NCBI GenBank assembly: GCA_916700875.1
Contig: CAKAKS010000004.1
Location: forward strand, 16,355,444 to 16,419,443
Length of the DNA stretch: 64,000 nucleotides
Direction: 5' to 3'
From: Sebastes aleutianus
Taxonomy: Eukaryota; Chordata; Actinopteri; Perciformes; Sebastidae
Part shown: positions 51,701 through 62,988 of the stretch, one piece after another
How the letters are laid out: every line of letters begins with the position of its first letter
How positions within the stretch are numbered: the stretch's first letter is position 1
Program-made: the position numbers and the translations under genes
The notes under the pieces: generated by a model
Database searches by the model: none
What the model was told of the DNA's origin: nothing
The model's input: only the letters and a program-made list of their open reading frames with translations

Positions 51701-51890
51701 TTAAGTGAGCTGAGTATAAATGCTGTATTTGTAAAAAATATACATATATTCAAAATAGACTAACTGTATTGAGTGTAAATAATTCAATATAATAATCCTT
51801 TTTTCTGTTTTTAATTTTAGAAAACCAGCGAATGGACCTACGGGGAACAGATACATTACTGAAGAAATTATTGAAGAGCACAAACTTTAA
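45743..51890 (+). CDS. slc22a13: SLC22A13-like organic anion transporter, copy F (intact)
   Basis: Exons: 45743-46114, 46358-46461, 48102-48256, 48794-48965, 49089-49209, 49305-49399, 49606-49820, 49926-50034, 51510-51704, 51821-51890; 535 aa, uninterrupted. Exons 1-3 are as in copy E. Exon 6 has a private change, EVTSEKR for EGTSEKR. TM5 ends in LLSG rather than LLPG. TM10 (T-A-S-F-T-T...V-Y-T) resembles copy C instead of copy E, and the 3' flank also goes with copy C, so this gene is a mosaic. Intron 1 has a 17-base tandem duplication ('ataattactgact' repeated near 46251-46279). Signature and cavity residues are as in the other array members. Confidence 0.9.
46573..47289. mobile_element. 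TTAA-flanked MITE in intron 2 of copy F
   Basis: Same insertion as at 32492-33208, carried by duplication. Confidence 0.6.
47300..48064. mobile_element. Foldback element in intron 2 of copy F
   Basis: Duplicated copy of the element described at 33219-33985. Confidence 0.78.
50493..51266. mobile_element. TTAA MITE (AGGGAC family) in intron 8 of copy F
   Basis: Same insertion as in C-E. Its sequence is closest to copy C (same right-end spelling 'tacatgtaagaag'). Confidence 0.85.
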
Positions 51891-52789
51891 TTTATACTAA
51901 AATCATAATCAGAAGTTTGTAGTTTCTCTTTTTACTTATTTATAATCAGGTATGGTAGCTGTCAACCACAATTTATCTACAATTTAGGAAGCAGAAATTA
52001 AGCTGATCAGTAATTTTGAAGTGTCAAACAATCAAGGATTTTATTTCATTTAAAAGTCATAATTTGTTAAAGACCAGTTTAGTACATTTTGTAGCTTGAA
52101 GTTTATTGGAATTTCAATGTTAATATATTGCATTATATATATATCTATAGATCTATATCTGTAGATCTATAGATCTATAGATCTATAGATATAGATCTAT
52201 AGATCTATATATATTCTGTATATATAATATGTGTGTATGTATCTGTATATGTATAGATATTTGTATTCATATTTGTAAATGTATGTGCATATATATACAT
52301 ACATAGTCTGTTAAATACTTATTTTGCTCCTAAAGTAGTTTTAGCTAATTTAATAATTGAATAATGTACATATATTACATTTTACAAGATTAAACTAGAA
52401 ACATATTTATGCTCCCTGACTTTTGACTCTGCCCGACTTTTTTCTCCTGTTTTAGCCTCTATATTGAATATATGTTAGTATTGGTAGGTTGAGTTGAGGT
52501 GAGTAGAGTTATGTATTGTCACTATCAGAGTTATTGCTCATTTTATTATATTATCCATTCCAACTTTTACAGTTAGTAGAGCGTGACTGTTGTTCCCTAC
52601 TAAAACATGAGAGCTATATCCAAAACCATATCACACTCATATAATGTACTGGGTTAAATATTAATTAGTAGATGCATTATTTTAACCTCATAATATTGTA
52701 AATTGACTGATAGCATTCAAAGCTCTGCTCCTTCATCTCCCACACTGCACTTTGATGAGGAACCTCTGCAAATTCAGCCGCATATCAAT
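51891..52789 (+). other. Intergenic region between copies F and G
   Basis: 3' flank, AT microsatellite (about 52131-52225) and 5' flank of copy G. The bases just before the HNF1-like site ('gtactggg') match the C-D spacer, not the D-E or E-F spacers ('gagcttgg'). Confidence 0.6.
52663..52675 (+). promoter_or_regulatory. HNF1-like site upstream of copy G
   Basis: GTTAAATATTAAT, spacing as in D. Confidence 0.55.
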
Positions 52790-52793
52790 ATGA
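52755..52793 (+). promoter_or_regulatory. Upstream ORF overlapping copy G start
   Basis: Twelve codons, TGA overlapping the main ATG at 52790. Confidence 0.5.
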
Positions 52794-55700
52794 GCAACTT
52801 CGGGCAGATCCTAAAGGAGATTGGGGAGTTTGGATTATTTCAGAAATGGTTATTGGTTGCATTATGCATTCCCTGCATGTTTGCAGCTTTCGACATGATT
52901 GGTCAGGTGTTTACAGGAATGAGCTTTCCACATCACTGTAACACTGACTGGATCTTGGCGCTTGGGCCAAATCTGACAGATGAGAGACAAAAAAATCTCA
53001 CCCTTCCGGTCAAGGATGGACGTTTTGAAAGCTGTAAAATGTTCACACCTGTGGATTTGGATTTGGAGACCATTGAAGCGTATGGGATTAACACTACAAC
53101 TGGATGCATAGATGGATGGGACTATGACGCACCCATAGGTGCTTCCAGCCTTGTGACAGAGGTAAGCAAATGGATATAAATGATTAATGATTAAAAGATT
53201 AAATATTATTAAATTGTTTGCGGTTTGTGGGCTGGTAGTTTGAGACCGCTTCCTGACAAGGAAGTCCAATCCTGAGTCCAATCCTGTGTTGAGCCCATAA
53301 TTACTGACTATGCCCCCGTTCTCAGTTCTTCCTTTGATTTTTTTTAATTATCTTTTTGTCCTTTCACCTTCCTTTCCCATTTTCAGTTTGATCTGGTGTG
53401 TGACAAAAGTGGTTTGATTGAGGCATCACAGTCTATCTCCATGGCAGGTGTTCTGGTTGGGGCGCTGATGTATGGGGCAATTTCTGACAAGTAAGTATAT
53501 ACAGTATAAAACATCCACTTCCTTTCACAAGTTTCTATGATTTTGCTTTCATAGCAAAGAGACATTCTTCTTCAACGTTCTAACATATGATGTTCATTTA
53601 AAGGTATAATATCCACGAATTTCCTAAAAAACAATGTATGAACTGATACTAAAGTAATCTCTCTCAATCATCACTTACTCCCCACTAGAAGTGTGTTGCA
53701 GTGTTTGTTTCTGCAGAAACCCTGCATGCCTCTGCCTGTATTTTCTCTTTTCTTCTGATTTCGCTTTACTCTGGACATTTCTGGGCGTCTGCAAACAGCC
53801 TTTGGGCCCCACGTGTGGGTGTAACCCCCAGCCAATAACAGCATGCAGGGTGTGCAGCCCGTTCATGTTGTCAAATATCGCTGCTTTGTCTTTGCCAGTC
53901 CCCCTTTAGCTCTGTCCGATACAAAATGGCCGTATTTCACGGATGATAACGGGTTGTGTTATGTGCATGTTGTTCCAGTGATCCCCGGCTCGAGTGCTGA
54001 TATGATCTGTGTGTGTCAGTAGTTTGACCAAGAGCAGCGCTGAGACACACACATAGACTTCGGCTGCATTCATTAAAAATCCGGCAACTCGGTTCCTTCC
54101 CGCAGGGTTATGCGGAGTTGTGCCGAGTTAATTGTGTATTTATCTGTGCTTTAGAATTAAACTGCCGGGAAACATTTCGAAAATAATGTTTTATTTCTCA
54201 GATTTACTGCTTTGTTCTCACTAACGCCGCTCTCTCTCTTCAGTCACTCTATAGCTCGCTCCACCATCGCTGCTCTCTCTCTCCCTCACTCGCTCGTTGA
54301 GCCTTACATGTTATACCTTTAAATAGTTAGTGGAGCCGATAGTGGAAAAATCGTTCAAATAGTGATACAAGCGCCAAATTTGGCATGATGATTCCAGAGA
54401 GGACACTGAGCAAATATAAACGATTGGCCACTTGAAAATCAAAGATGGCGGCCGTTTTTCACGATGGCCTCCAAATTGACCTAATTGTTTCTCTCATAGA
54501 AATTCATCCACTTGGTCGATTTGAGTGATCTTGGTGTCAAATGATATGTTCTCTAGCATGCTGGATCTAATTTTGATAGTTTTAACACTTTTTAACGGCA
54601 ATATGGCAGCCATTTTGTGTCTGTTTAGTGTCTGCTTCCTCATGAGAACATGGGGTGTCACAGCATCCAGGGACTTCCTATTGTTGCTGATGGCTTTGTC
54701 CCCTTATGCCGCAATGACCGTGCAAGATATTTCAGCTTCACACACACTTTCTCGGCGGGAAAATGAAACAGCTGGGTCTTGATGCTTGATTCCCTGGCCG
54801 CCATATTGCAGTTAAAATGATCAAAACTATCAAAATTAGATCCAGCATGCTAGAAAAACATATAATTTGACACCAAGATCACTCAAATTGACCAACTGGA
54901 TGAATTTCTGTGAGATAAATCATTATCAGCAGGTCATTTTGGTGGCCATCTTGAAAATGGGCGCGATCTTGGATTTTCAAGTGGCCAGTTGTTTATATTT
55001 GCTAAGTGACCCCTCGGCAATCATCATGCCAAATTTGGTGCTTGTATCACTATTTGCACGATTTGACTGAAAAATTGATGTTATCCGCTCCATTAAGTTG
55101 GACGCTTACATGCTCTTCTTCTCTCTTTATAGGTTTGGTCGACGCTCTGCGATCCTGCTTTCACTCCTTCTCTCTCTGTTGTTTGGTGTGGGTGCTGCTT
55201 TCTCACCAAACGTCTATGTTTATATGGTTCTCAAATTTTTCTCTGGGACTTCAGGTGTTGTCATTCGGATGAACGCAGCTGTGATGGGTAGGTCCACTTT
55301 TTGTCTTGTTTTATTATCATTATCAGTCACGTTTTTTTGATGGAAGTAAATGGTGGTACAACAACTACTTTGGACAGATGATAAACCAGAAAATAACACT
55401 ATTCTGCAATTTTTCATAACTTGCCATTACCCACACAATTTACCACAGGCGATGATCTGACTGGGCACATACCTGTTCACTTAAACTAGCTTTTATTTAC
55501 TGCTCAATTAATTTGTATGCACTGTCAATTTTTAACATTATATTTATATAGCTGACACTTTTGTGAGCAATGTTGGACGCAAAGGACAGCAGGTCATCCA
55601 GTGTCAGCCAGACACACAGAGATGTGTGCTGCAACCTGGGTTTCAGACTGTGGAACAGACAGAATTAGTGGGATGTCATCAGCACTTGACTTGGTAAGAA

Positions 55701-58160
55701 GGAAGTGTCTGGAAAGTGAGTTAACGTGGATGCCGGACATCAGTTTCATCAGCTACAAACTAAACACTGTTGTTACCACTGAAATAAAATAACTCAATAT
55801 GTCCAATACTCATCTGTTTTACAGCTGTGGAGTGGACTGATCCTTCTAAGGCTGCTCTTTGCACAGCGTTCATCATGATACTAGTTGCTGTTGGACTGAT
55901 GTTATTGCCTGGCATTACCTATTTAATCCACAACTGGAGGATCCTGCAGCTGGTGCTCTTCAGCCCTCTTCTCCTTTTCCTGGGGACCAATTACTGGTCA
56001 GCAGCCTCTTATACTATAATATTTTGAAAAGTTCATAAAGTGCTACTCGCCAAAAACAGAGAGGTTATAAGTAGAACATCCAAATCATAGTTTGTGATTT
56101 TGAACCTGTGTTCCAATAGGTTTCTCCCAGAGTCAGCTCGCTGGCTGATGACTCAGGGCAGGAAGGAGGAAGCACAAAAGGAGCTCCGGAGGGCAGCCAG
56201 GGTGAACGGGAGGACGGTCCCAGAAGATCTGCTAGACAAGGTGATCTGCATCAAACACACTTTGACTTCAACCAAAATATAATAATCCTCTTGATGACAC
56301 GTACATTTTCAAAAACTTACTTTTTACTTGTTTAGCTTGAGATGGAGGGCACATCCGAAAAAAGAAACATGTTGGACATCTTCCGGATACCGTATTTGAG
56401 AAAACGTACTCTCATCATGGGCTTTAACTGGTGTGTCTTCTTTAATTGAGATAATTGTCCATGCCACTGTCTTTCGCAGTCAGCGAATCATTATACATGA
56501 GATACATGAATAATGTTTAGCAATGATAGATAGTATGAGTAATAGATACAGTGTTGATAGGACAAATTAGTCACAATAATCCTGTTTTTAACTAGGGAAA
56601 CTGAATGTATCTTTCCAACTCTCCAACTGATACTAGGTTCTCAGCAAGTCTTCTGTATTATGGACTGAGCCTGAATGTTGGAGGTTTTGGGCTGAATATC
56701 TACCTCACACAGTTCATCTTTGGTCTTGTCGAAATTCCTGCAGACCTGTGTACTTTGGCTGCAATTCAACACTTTGGAAGGAGAATATGTCAAGCAGGCT
56801 TCCTGTTCATTGGGGGTGCTGCTTGCCTCGTGGTCCTTGCTGTCCCAAATGGTATCTTCGAAACCTTGGACATGTTTTTAGTATCTGAAAACATTTGTCA
56901 TAAAGGTGTCAATTTTTCAATGTTAAGCATTTTCTGTTATACTATTTACCCATCAGATCTTCCTGTGGTGGTAACAACATTAGCCGTACTGGGGAAGTTT
57001 GCTGCTACTGCCTCTTTCAGCACAGCCTACATTTACACTCCAGAATTATACCCAACCATTTTAAGGTAATGTCACTCTTTCTGCTGCTGCTCATAATTAC
57101 ATTACACATGTTGTTAACACTGATATCTCTGTGAATATTTTGTTTGTCAGTTTGTTCTTTATTTATTGGTATTCATTAAAACCTGCATATCCTATATTCA
57201 CTGAATTAGTAATTATCTTGAAAAGGGGTGAAAAAGACTGCTTTATTTTACAGCATACATAGTAATTACTGTGAAAATATTGTGAACAATGGACCATTTT
57301 ATTTGACAGCATGCATACCCCGAACCTACACTGTATCTACAGTGAAAAAGGAATAATAACAAGAACACTTCATTTTACAGCCTGTTTATGTAACATGTAA
57401 CATGACGGGAACATCGGACACAATATTATTAATAATAAGTTCTCCATATATAAAAACTATTTACACTTTAATTTCTCAATATTATACACAGTAACAATAT
57501 TTATATGCTCTGTAATTATTAAATAGACACTCAGTATTTCTAAAAAATTTAGGTGAAATTTTTTTTTAAAACATGAAGTTATTATTGACTTATTTTCCTT
57601 ATATCTTGTCTTCTTCACCCTTTAATTATATATTTATATTGGTATAGGTAACAACCAAGTATTTTATTGATATCTCATATATCCATATCAAGTACACTGT
57701 AATTTATGGGCTGTGATCTAAAGCGTTACCGAATCATGTCAATCCGTGTGCGATTCCTGATGAGTCCATTGTTTGTTCTTGCAGGCAGAATGGTTTCGGT
57801 CTAAATTCCATGTGTGCTCGTGTGTCCGCCATCCTCGCTCCACTGATCAGCCTCCTGGACGTCTACCATTACACCATCCCCATGCTGATATACGGCATCA
57901 TCCCCTTTGCTGCTGGAGGTTTCTGTTTGCTACTGCCTGAAACCCTCAATGTTGAACTTCAGGACCACACTGAGCTTAAGTGAGCTGAGTATAAATGCTG
58001 TATTTGAAAAAAAATACATGTTTTCAAAATAGACTGCATTGAGTGTAAATAATTCAATATAATAATCCTTTTTTCTGTTATTAATTTTAGAAAACCAGCA
58101 AATGGACCTACGGGGAACAGCTACATTGCTGAAGAAATAATTGAAGAGCACAAACTTTAA
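52790..58160 (+). CDS. slc22a13: SLC22A13-like organic anion transporter, copy G (intact)
   Basis: Exons: 52790-53161, 53387-53490, 55133-55287, 55825-55996, 56120-56240, 56336-56430, 56637-56851, 56957-57065, 57785-57979, 58091-58160; 535 aa, uninterrupted. Exons 1-8 belong to the homogenised group, with private changes (DMIGQ in TM1, LALGPN in the loop, VIRMN in TM4, Phe226 in TM5, LCTLAA after TM8). From intron 8 on it is diverged: exon 9 reads QNGFGLNS, SAILAP and IIPFAAGGFC, intron 8 lacks the MITE present in C-F, and the tail has NSYIAEE. It is the right boundary of the homogenised block and keeps an older 3' end, whose flank matches that of copy A. Confidence 0.9.
53602..54318. mobile_element. 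TTAA-flanked MITE in intron 2 of copy G
   Basis: Same insertion as in D-F. The right end is best preserved here (TTATACCT before TTAA). Confidence 0.62.
54329..55095. mobile_element. Foldback element in intron 2 of copy G
   Basis: Duplicated copy of the element described at 33219-33985. Confidence 0.78.
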
Positions 58161-58326
58161 TTTGTTTCATAATCAATCGTTCATTGTTCATTTTTTTCCT
58201 TATTTATATGAAAAACAATGACATGAAAGCTAAAGCTACTGGAAAGTCAGTTCATGTCAAACACACGACTTGAAGACAGGACAGCTAAGGTGAAAGCAAA
58301 GTTTACTGGGTCTTTGATCGTAACAG

Positions 58327-59559
58327 CCCGTTCTCACTCTCGCTCTACATGGCCATAGTGGTGCCATGCCATTGATCCAACGGCCCATTATTCTGAAACC
58401 CCAATAGTCCGATAAATCTCCCAACAGCCTTTTATCCCGAACACAAGCACATGGCTAATTATTACGCGTATTAATAAATAATGTCATCTGACCTTCCCGG
58501 TTGCAATTTAGTACCATGGCGAAGGCATGACCCGCCCTACTCTGCCTCTCATTGGCTTACCCTGATATTCCTACCCTTACCCTACCTAATGCCACTCGTC
58601 ATGCCTAAACCTAACCAACCCAACCAACGTAGCCCTTCAAGGCAATGAGACAGGAAGGTCTAATGATGGCATTCTGCATAATAATTAGCAATATTCTTGT
58701 GGTTGTTGCACGGAGAGTGTATATTTTCAGAGCAATGGGCTTTCGAAACAATGGGCAGTCCCTACCATAGTTATGGCGGGAGTAAAGGAGGAAGTCAATT
58801 TATGTAGTATTAGTAAGGGATAATGTACAGCAAGTCAGTCATTGTTGTGAAATAAACCCTGACAGGGCGATGTGGCACCTCGATGCGAAGCGGAGTTCCA
58901 GAATTTCACAACAATGTCTCCCTTGCTGTACATTATTCCGCTTATTACATGGCTACTTACTTAAGAAATCAATAATTTTACACAAAAACGGTCATCCAGA
59001 GTTCGACATCAGAACTGCGCCCATAGCAACAGTCTGTTATACATAGCAACAGTCTGCTATAAAGAAATAACAGACCATAGAACGCCGTGATTGACCAATC
59101 AGAATATAGTATTCAACAATGCCGTGTTATAAAGAGCGATAATGTCTGCGTAAAAACACAGGGCTTTCACCCAGGAGACCGGCGTTCGTGTCCAGTGGGA
59201 AACCAAAAATCAACGTTGACTTATTTTAAATGAGGCACGTTGCTTATGTAACGTAGCCTCCTTAACTTTATGTAGGTCACGTCACGTTAAGTAATGTTAC
59301 GTTACTATGTCGCGTACGTAACATTGCCTACTTAACTATGAAACAATCATACTTATTTTAACCCAAACCACGATCTTTTCCTAAACCTAACCAAGTTGTT
59401 TTGTTGCCTAAACCTAACCAAGTTTTTTCCTGTGTAAACAGAGGTTTATTTTGAAAGGACAGTGTATGCATGTAACGAGTAGAAATTGACACGTGCAAAA
59501 CTGACGCGTAGGGCCATTGACCAAACTGCCATATTTGACGAGATGAGAGTGAGAATGTG
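58327..59559. mobile_element. Composite insertion in 3' flank of copy G
   Basis: Imperfect inverted ends ('cccgttctcactctc' and 'gagagtgagaatgtg') are flanked by a direct repeat, TTGATCGTAACAG, at 58314-58326 and 59560-59572. The corresponding place after copy A (about 15788-15802, ttgatcagaacag) is empty. A second element lies inside, at about 58806-58955 or longer, with inverted ends 'taagggataatgtacagcaag' and 'cttgctgtacattattccgc'. No transposase frame was found. Confidence 0.7.
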
Positions 59560-59572
59560 TTGATCGTAACAG

Positions 59573-60059
59573 GTTTCGACACCTGACAGACAGTCAGTAC
59601 AGGCAACCAAGTCCAAAAGGGCATGCCTGATGCCACGTTTATTGCTGTTTGTTTGAAGCTGTATGTGTGGAGGTGTTAGTCTGGGCTGCATGTAGGCTAT
59701 ATACTGTTTGAACATATGGTTTTTGTTCTTTTTGATTTTTTTTTTCACTATGAAGCCCTTTGTATGAGATAGCATGTTTATGCTGTGTTAAAATGCTATA
59801 TAGATAAAGTTGAACTGATCAGAGCTGAGTTATTGTCACTTGTTAACAACTGGTGGAAGCTTAAAACAACTAGAAGATAAAGCCTTAGGAACTGTGAGTG
59901 CCATATCGCACTTTTGGTTTGTATTGGTTTAAATATTGATTAGCAAGATAAGATATGTTCATCTATAGTGCTAGACCCAAGCCACTTAGAGATTGGCTCA
60001 TCCATACCTTGCACTGCACTTTGATGAGGGACCTCTGCAAACTTAGCTTGCATATCAAT
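59573..60059 (+). other. Old 3' flank of copy G and leader of the relic
   Basis: 59573-59830 is homologous to the 3' UTR of copy A; its polyadenylation signal has become 'gataaa' near 59802. A degraded HNF1-like site ('gtttaaatattgat') lies near 59936, followed by a leader like those of B-H. Confidence 0.55.
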
Positions 60060-60330
60060 ATGAGCAACTTCAGGCAGATCCTAAAGTTGATTGGGGTGTT
60101 TGGTTTGTTCCAGAAACTGTTAATGGTTTACGCCTACTGGTTATTGGATTATGAATCCCCAGCAACATTTTTGCAGGCGGTGTAGGTCTATACTCCATGT
60201 TTGGCCATCCTCGCTCCACTGATCAGCCTCCTGCGACATCTACCATTACACCATCCTCATTCTGACATACGGTATTGTCCCATTGCTGCTGGAGGTTTCT
60301 GTTTGCTACTGCCTGACACCCTCAATGTTG
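60060..60330 (+). pseudogene. Relic transporter: exon 1 start fused to exon 9
   Basis: The first 60-70 bases of exon 1 (ATG at 60060, MSNFRQILKLIGVFGLFQ) are followed after a short gap by an exon-9 acceptor (ttgcag to 60176) and exon-9-like sequence to about 60330 (ILAPLISLL, GGFCLLLPDTLNV). Exons 2-8 are gone. The exon 9 part has small frame-shifting indels ('ctgcgacatc', 'gtcccattg'). It is what remains after an internal deletion of an earlier array member. Confidence 0.85.
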
Positions 60331-60427
60331 TCTGTGTCATTATTTGTGGGCTGTTTCATCCAGTTCTGCTCATTTTTATTGGTTTCAATTTTATAAGTTG
60401 CCATAATACACTCTTTGGCTGTGCTTG

Positions 60428-60440
60428 GTTAAAGATTGAC
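60428..60440 (+). promoter_or_regulatory. HNF1-like site upstream of copy H
   Basis: GTTAAAGATTGAC matches 10 of 12 fixed HNF1 consensus positions, 106 bases before the ATG. Spelling differs from B-G while the site is kept. Confidence 0.5.
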
Positions 60441-60498
60441 AAACAAGTGACTCACTTACTGTATAGCTTATCCTATCCATACCTCACTCTGTATGTTG

Positions 60499-60537
60499 AT
60501 GAGGAACCTCTGCAAATTCAGCCACTTATCAATATGA
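60499..60537 (+). promoter_or_regulatory. Upstream ORF overlapping copy H start
   Basis: Twelve codons, TGA overlapping the main ATG at 60534. The length is preserved although the surrounding leader is diverged. Confidence 0.5.
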
Positions 60538-62913
60538 GCAACTTCGGGCAGATCCTAAAGGAGGTTGGGGAGTTTGGACTGTTTCAGAAATTGTTACTGG
60601 TTGCATTATGCATCCCCGGTATATTTTCAGCTTTTGACTCGATTGGTCAGGTATTTACAGGAATGAGATTTCCACATTACTGTAACACTGACTGGATCTC
60701 CGAGCGTGGGCCAAACCTGACAGATGAGAGACAAAGAAATCTCACCCTCCCGGTGAATAACGATGGAAGTTTTGAAAGCTGTAAAATGTTCACACCTGTG
60801 GATTTGGATTTGGAGACCATTGAAGCGTATGGGATTAACATTACAACTGGATGCATAGATGGATGGGACTATGAGGCACCCATAGGTGCTTCCAGCATTG
60901 TGTCAGAGGTGAGTAAATGAATGGTTTTGCTTTGCTTAGTGAAACTGTCTGTAACACTGTTACTTCTGGGTCCCTAAATTCTGTGAATTGCCATGTTACT
61001 AGCAATTCCCTTGCTCCTGCCCTCAGATCTTTTTTTAATCTATTCCTTCCCCTTCCTCACCTTTCATAATTGTTTTTCAGTTTGATCTGGTTTGTGACAA
61101 GAATGGTTTGATTGAGGCATCACAGTCCATCTACATGGCAGGTGTTCTAGTTGGAACGCTGGTGTTCGGGGCAATTTCTGACAGGTATGAACCCACAACA
61201 TATTTGCTCCTGTCACATTCTAAATTTTTTTGCGGGAGAGTTTCTGTAATAATTTAACTAAATTATTTTTAATAAAGAATTTCAGGGATGTCACTAAATT
61301 CAGGAGAATACTTAAGAGTCTACATTAACACATTTTTGAACAAATTAAAATTTTGACTTGCTGGGGGCCCTTAAGGAAATGTTAGTAGGATTCATCCACT
61401 GGGCACCATGAATGTCCAAATTCCATGGCAATTCATCCAATAGCTGTTGAGTTATTTGAGTCTGGACCAAAGGGGTGGACTGATTGACCAATATTACCAC
61501 CCTCAGAGCCACCCCACTAAGCATGGCTAAATATGTGATATAGGCGATGAAAAGCTCAGGGGGATCAAACAAACCTGATGTTAATGATTTACCATCTTTC
61601 CACCTGGCTATCATCTTGATAAGAAAACTACAGATACTGGGTGATTGGACCTTGAGGAGCTCAAGTGTATCATCATTTAATTCAAATAAGTAATAATGAA
61701 CATTGAAAGACAAATAAGCTGAAGCTATTCCATTATAAGCAAACACTTGAAGGAATATTAATGTTGACTGTTACATTGTTGAAGAAAAGTTGAACAAAGA
61801 TAAACTTGACTTTTTGTGCCCTTAAAAGTATTTGAAACATATGCATTCTCTTCTTTTTGTAGATTTGGGCGACGCCTTGCTATCCTACTTTCACTCTTTC
61901 TCACGCTGTTGTTTGGTGTGGGTGGTGCTTTCTCACCGAATATTTATGTTTATATGGTTCTCAAATTTTTCGGTGGCTGCTCAAGTATTGTCATTCAGAT
62001 GAACGCAGTGGTTATGGGTAAGTACACTATTATTTATGACTAGGGTGAACTTCGTAGTGAAATTAAGTTACAATCTACAATCCATTGTAACATCTGCCTT
62101 ACTGATTTTTCTATTACTGGCAGAACTCAAGCAATAGTTGCGGACTGTCCTGTTCACATTGTACATAAATGACCTGGCTCATTGGTTAGCAACATCTCCA
62201 TTCATGACTATGCTGACGACACAGTTATTTACTCATCAGCATCCTATATGACTAAAGTCAGATCTGTTGACTATTCAAAAGGCCCTGTTTAAACTTAAGC
62301 TTTTACTAAACCCAGATAAGACTAATTACATGCTCTTCACCAGATCAGTACAATAACTGGGGCTCAAATAAAATGTTATAAGTACCTAGGTATCTCGTTG
62401 GATGAAATATTATCTTTTAAAATTCTTGATGAAGAACTAATTAGGTTAAAGTTAAATTAGGTTTCTTTTGCAGTGCCTCACTTCTAGCAGTAGGTTGCAG
62501 ATTGTACAGACAACATTCTTAATAACAACAAGCCTTAATAACCTGCTATTTTATTTATCATCGCTTTTTAGACGTAGAAATATGGGATACCATACTCGTT
62601 CACAAGGATTCATTACCTTGGATACCCCTTATGAATGAAGGCTTCAGGACTCCCTTAAAGGGCGGGTCCATCTGCTTTCTTTTCAGTTTTTGTTTGTTTT
62701 TAAATGGAAACGTTCAGTCAGCCGTCAGCAAAAATGTGTGACGTAGGTTACCAAACTAAGCTAATTAATAAGGTTATGAACAATATGAACACTATAGCAC
62801 TTACTGATTCAAAGTTAGCTCTGAAGTGGGGTGTATGTATTCTCCCGCGTTCTGCAAGGTAAAATTACTGTTTTTGTGAATGTAGTCTCGTGGCTTTGAA
62901 GAGGGCGATATAA

Positions 62914-62988
<75 letters not shown>

